A stretch of 64,000 nt of DNA, taken from assembly GCF_048553275.1 (NCBI RefSeq), contig NZ_JBLZMW010000003.1, forward strand, positions 1 through 64,000, in the 5' to 3' direction. The notes under the pieces were generated by a model. It was not told where the DNA came from. It did no database searches and saw only the letters and a program-made list of their open reading frames with translations. Below, one piece after another: positions 63,018 through 64,000 of the stretch. Source of the stretch: Pacificoceanicola sp048553275 (lineage in GTDB: Bacteria > Pseudomonadota > Alphaproteobacteria > Rhodobacterales > Rhodobacteraceae). Numbering within the stretch: the first letter of the stretch is position 1; the number at the start of each line of letters is the position of its first letter. The position numbers were made by a program, and so were the translations under genes.

Positions 63018-64000
63018 GTGACAAACCCTCTTCTCCTTTCTCGCCGCAGCTTCATGATCATGCCGCTTGCTCTTGCAGCCTGCAAGCCGGGTTGGTCCGT
63101 GCTGGAGCTGTCCGGACTGACGATGGGCACCGGGTATAACATCGTGGCGGTGGACCACGGCAAGTCAGTCGACAAGGCCGCGCTTCAGGGCGCCATCGAC
63201 GGCGCGCTCTCCGACGTCACCGCCCAGATGTCGAACTGGGATGCCACCTCCGAGATTTCGCGCTTCAATGCGGCCGCCAAGGGCGAAAGCCTGACCGTGT
63301 CGCGCGAATTGGCCGAAGTCATGCAGGCCGCCTCCGACGTGCATCGCGCCTCGATGGGCACCTTTGACGTGACGGTCGGTCCGCTGATCGACCTTTGGGG
63401 CTTTGGCGCCGGCAAGGGCCACGGCGCCCTGCCCTCCGATGCGCAGATCGCGCAGGCCATGGGATGCTGCGGTCAGGAACGCTCGGTCGCACAGAGCGGC
63501 AACACCCTGACCAAGACCAACGACGGCGCCGAAGTCTATCTCTCGGCCATTGGCAAAGGCTATGGCGTTGATCACGTCGCCCGTGCCATCTCCGCCTTTG
63601 GTATCACCGATTACATGGTCGAAATCGGCGGCGATCTGGTGACGGCGGGCCGCAACCCCGAAGGCCAGCCTTGGCAAATCGGCATCGAGACACCACAAAG
63701 TTTTGACCGTGGCATCATGCAGGTCGTCGGCCTGTCCGACCTCGGCATGGCCACCTCGGGCGACTATCGCAACTACTTCGAAGCGGACGGCCAGCGCTAT
63801 TCGCACATCATCGACGCCACCACCGGCCGCCCCGTCACCCACGATACCGCTTCGGTGACCGTGCTGACCGACAACGCGATGCTGGCCGATGCATGGGCGA
63901 CCGCCCTGCTGGTCCTTGGCCGCGAGCGCGGGATGAAAATCGCAAATGATCGTGATCTGGCGGTCCTCTTTGTTGACCGCGCGGGCGATGAAACCAAATC
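63018..64000 (+). CDS. apbE: FAD:protein FMN transferase ApbE (partial, cut by the window end)
   Basis: The reading frame starts at GTG (GGAG eight bases upstream) and stays open to the window end (327 codons). The N-terminus has a twin-arginine SRRSFM followed by the lipobox LAAC (C22), so it is a probable Tat lipoprotein. ApbE family stretches TMGTGYNI, GTFDVTVGPLIDLWGFG and EIGGDLVTAGRN are present. It attaches FMN to NqrB and NqrC threonines. It is divergent from nqrA across a 168-base gap. Confidence 0.93.
   Translation, partial: MTNPLLLSRRSFMIMPLALAACKPGWSVLELSGLTMGTGYNIVAVDHGKSVDKAALQGAIDGALSDVTAQMSNWDATSEISRFNAAAKGESLTVSRELAEVMQAASDVHRASMGTFDVTVGPLIDLWGFGAGKGHGALPSDAQIAQAMGCCGQERSVAQSGNTLTKTNDGAEVYLSAIGKGYGVDHVARAISAFGITDYMVEIGGDLVTAGRNPEGQPWQIGIETPQSFDRGIMQVVGLSDLGMATSGDYRNYFEADGQRYSHIIDATTGRPVTHDTASVTVLTDNAMLADAWATALLVLGRERGMKIANDRDLAVLFVDRAGDETK

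Overview
The window looks like chromosomal DNA from an alphaproteobacterium of the Rhodobacteraceae/Roseobacter type. It is GC-rich and densely coding. It carries the Anbu cluster, the GlpSTPQUV glycerol transporter, the box benzoyl-CoA pathway and an Nqr sodium pump. I cannot name a species from sequence alone. I see no rRNA, tRNA, CRISPR array, insertion sequence or prophage. Gene order and orientation suggest a stable, operon-rich catabolic region.

Layout. (1) 1-6768, + strand: the tail of acetyl-CoA synthetase, an adenylate kinase, a two-part sodium/solute symporter (DUF4212 plus SSS permease), a cNMP/CBS/DUF294 regulator, a small membrane protein and a membrane-anchored PAS-DnaQ-type exonuclease. 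This resembles an acetate uptake and activation module. (2) 6892-26991, - strand: an aromatic-acid region. From upstream to downstream it holds a BKACE enzyme and an M20 aminoacyl-type hydrolase, a TRAP transporter, an SDR, a feruloyl-CoA synthase-like ligase, benzoate-CoA ligase, an alpha/beta hydrolase, DUF309, boxC, boxB, a 55-residue cysteine-motif protein, boxA, a thioesterase, boxR and a FadJ-like enzyme. TGCA-repeat operators at four loci suggest one BoxR regulon. (3) 27225-28130: an HAD-IIA protein. (4) 28327-32266, + strand: ATP-grasp, alpha-E, transglutaminase and Anbu peptidase genes. (5) 32675-45373: reductive pyrimidine catabolism (preT-preA, dihydropyrimidinase, carbamoyl-amidohydrolase, an NMT1-type ABC importer) with a RutR-like repressor and a near-consensus RutR box. 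A heptaheme cytochrome-TPR gene lies inside this region. (6) 45517-55794: glycerol regulon glpR / glpD-glpSTPQUV-glpK. (7) 55947-56915: radC. (8) 56997-64000: nqrABCDEF, with a divergent apbE cut by the window end.

How the parts connect. The aromatic region can import an aromatic acid (TRAP), activate it (Bcl or Fcs-like ligase), epoxidise and open benzoyl-CoA (BoxAB, BoxC), and start beta-oxidation of the product (FadJ-like). A boxD aldehyde dehydrogenase and a thiolase are not in the window. The pyrimidine genes reduce uracil or thymine, open the ring and remove the carbamoyl group. NqrABCDEF uses NADH to pump sodium, and ApbE attaches its FMN.

The most notable non-gene signals are two intergenic repeat families. 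One is a 23-nt palindrome that supplies the stop codon of two unrelated genes. The other is a two-hairpin element whose hairpins covary between copies. Also notable are the BoxR-type TGCA arrays, the RutR boxes and an unlisted 55-residue CxxCxxCxxxC protein between boxA and boxB.
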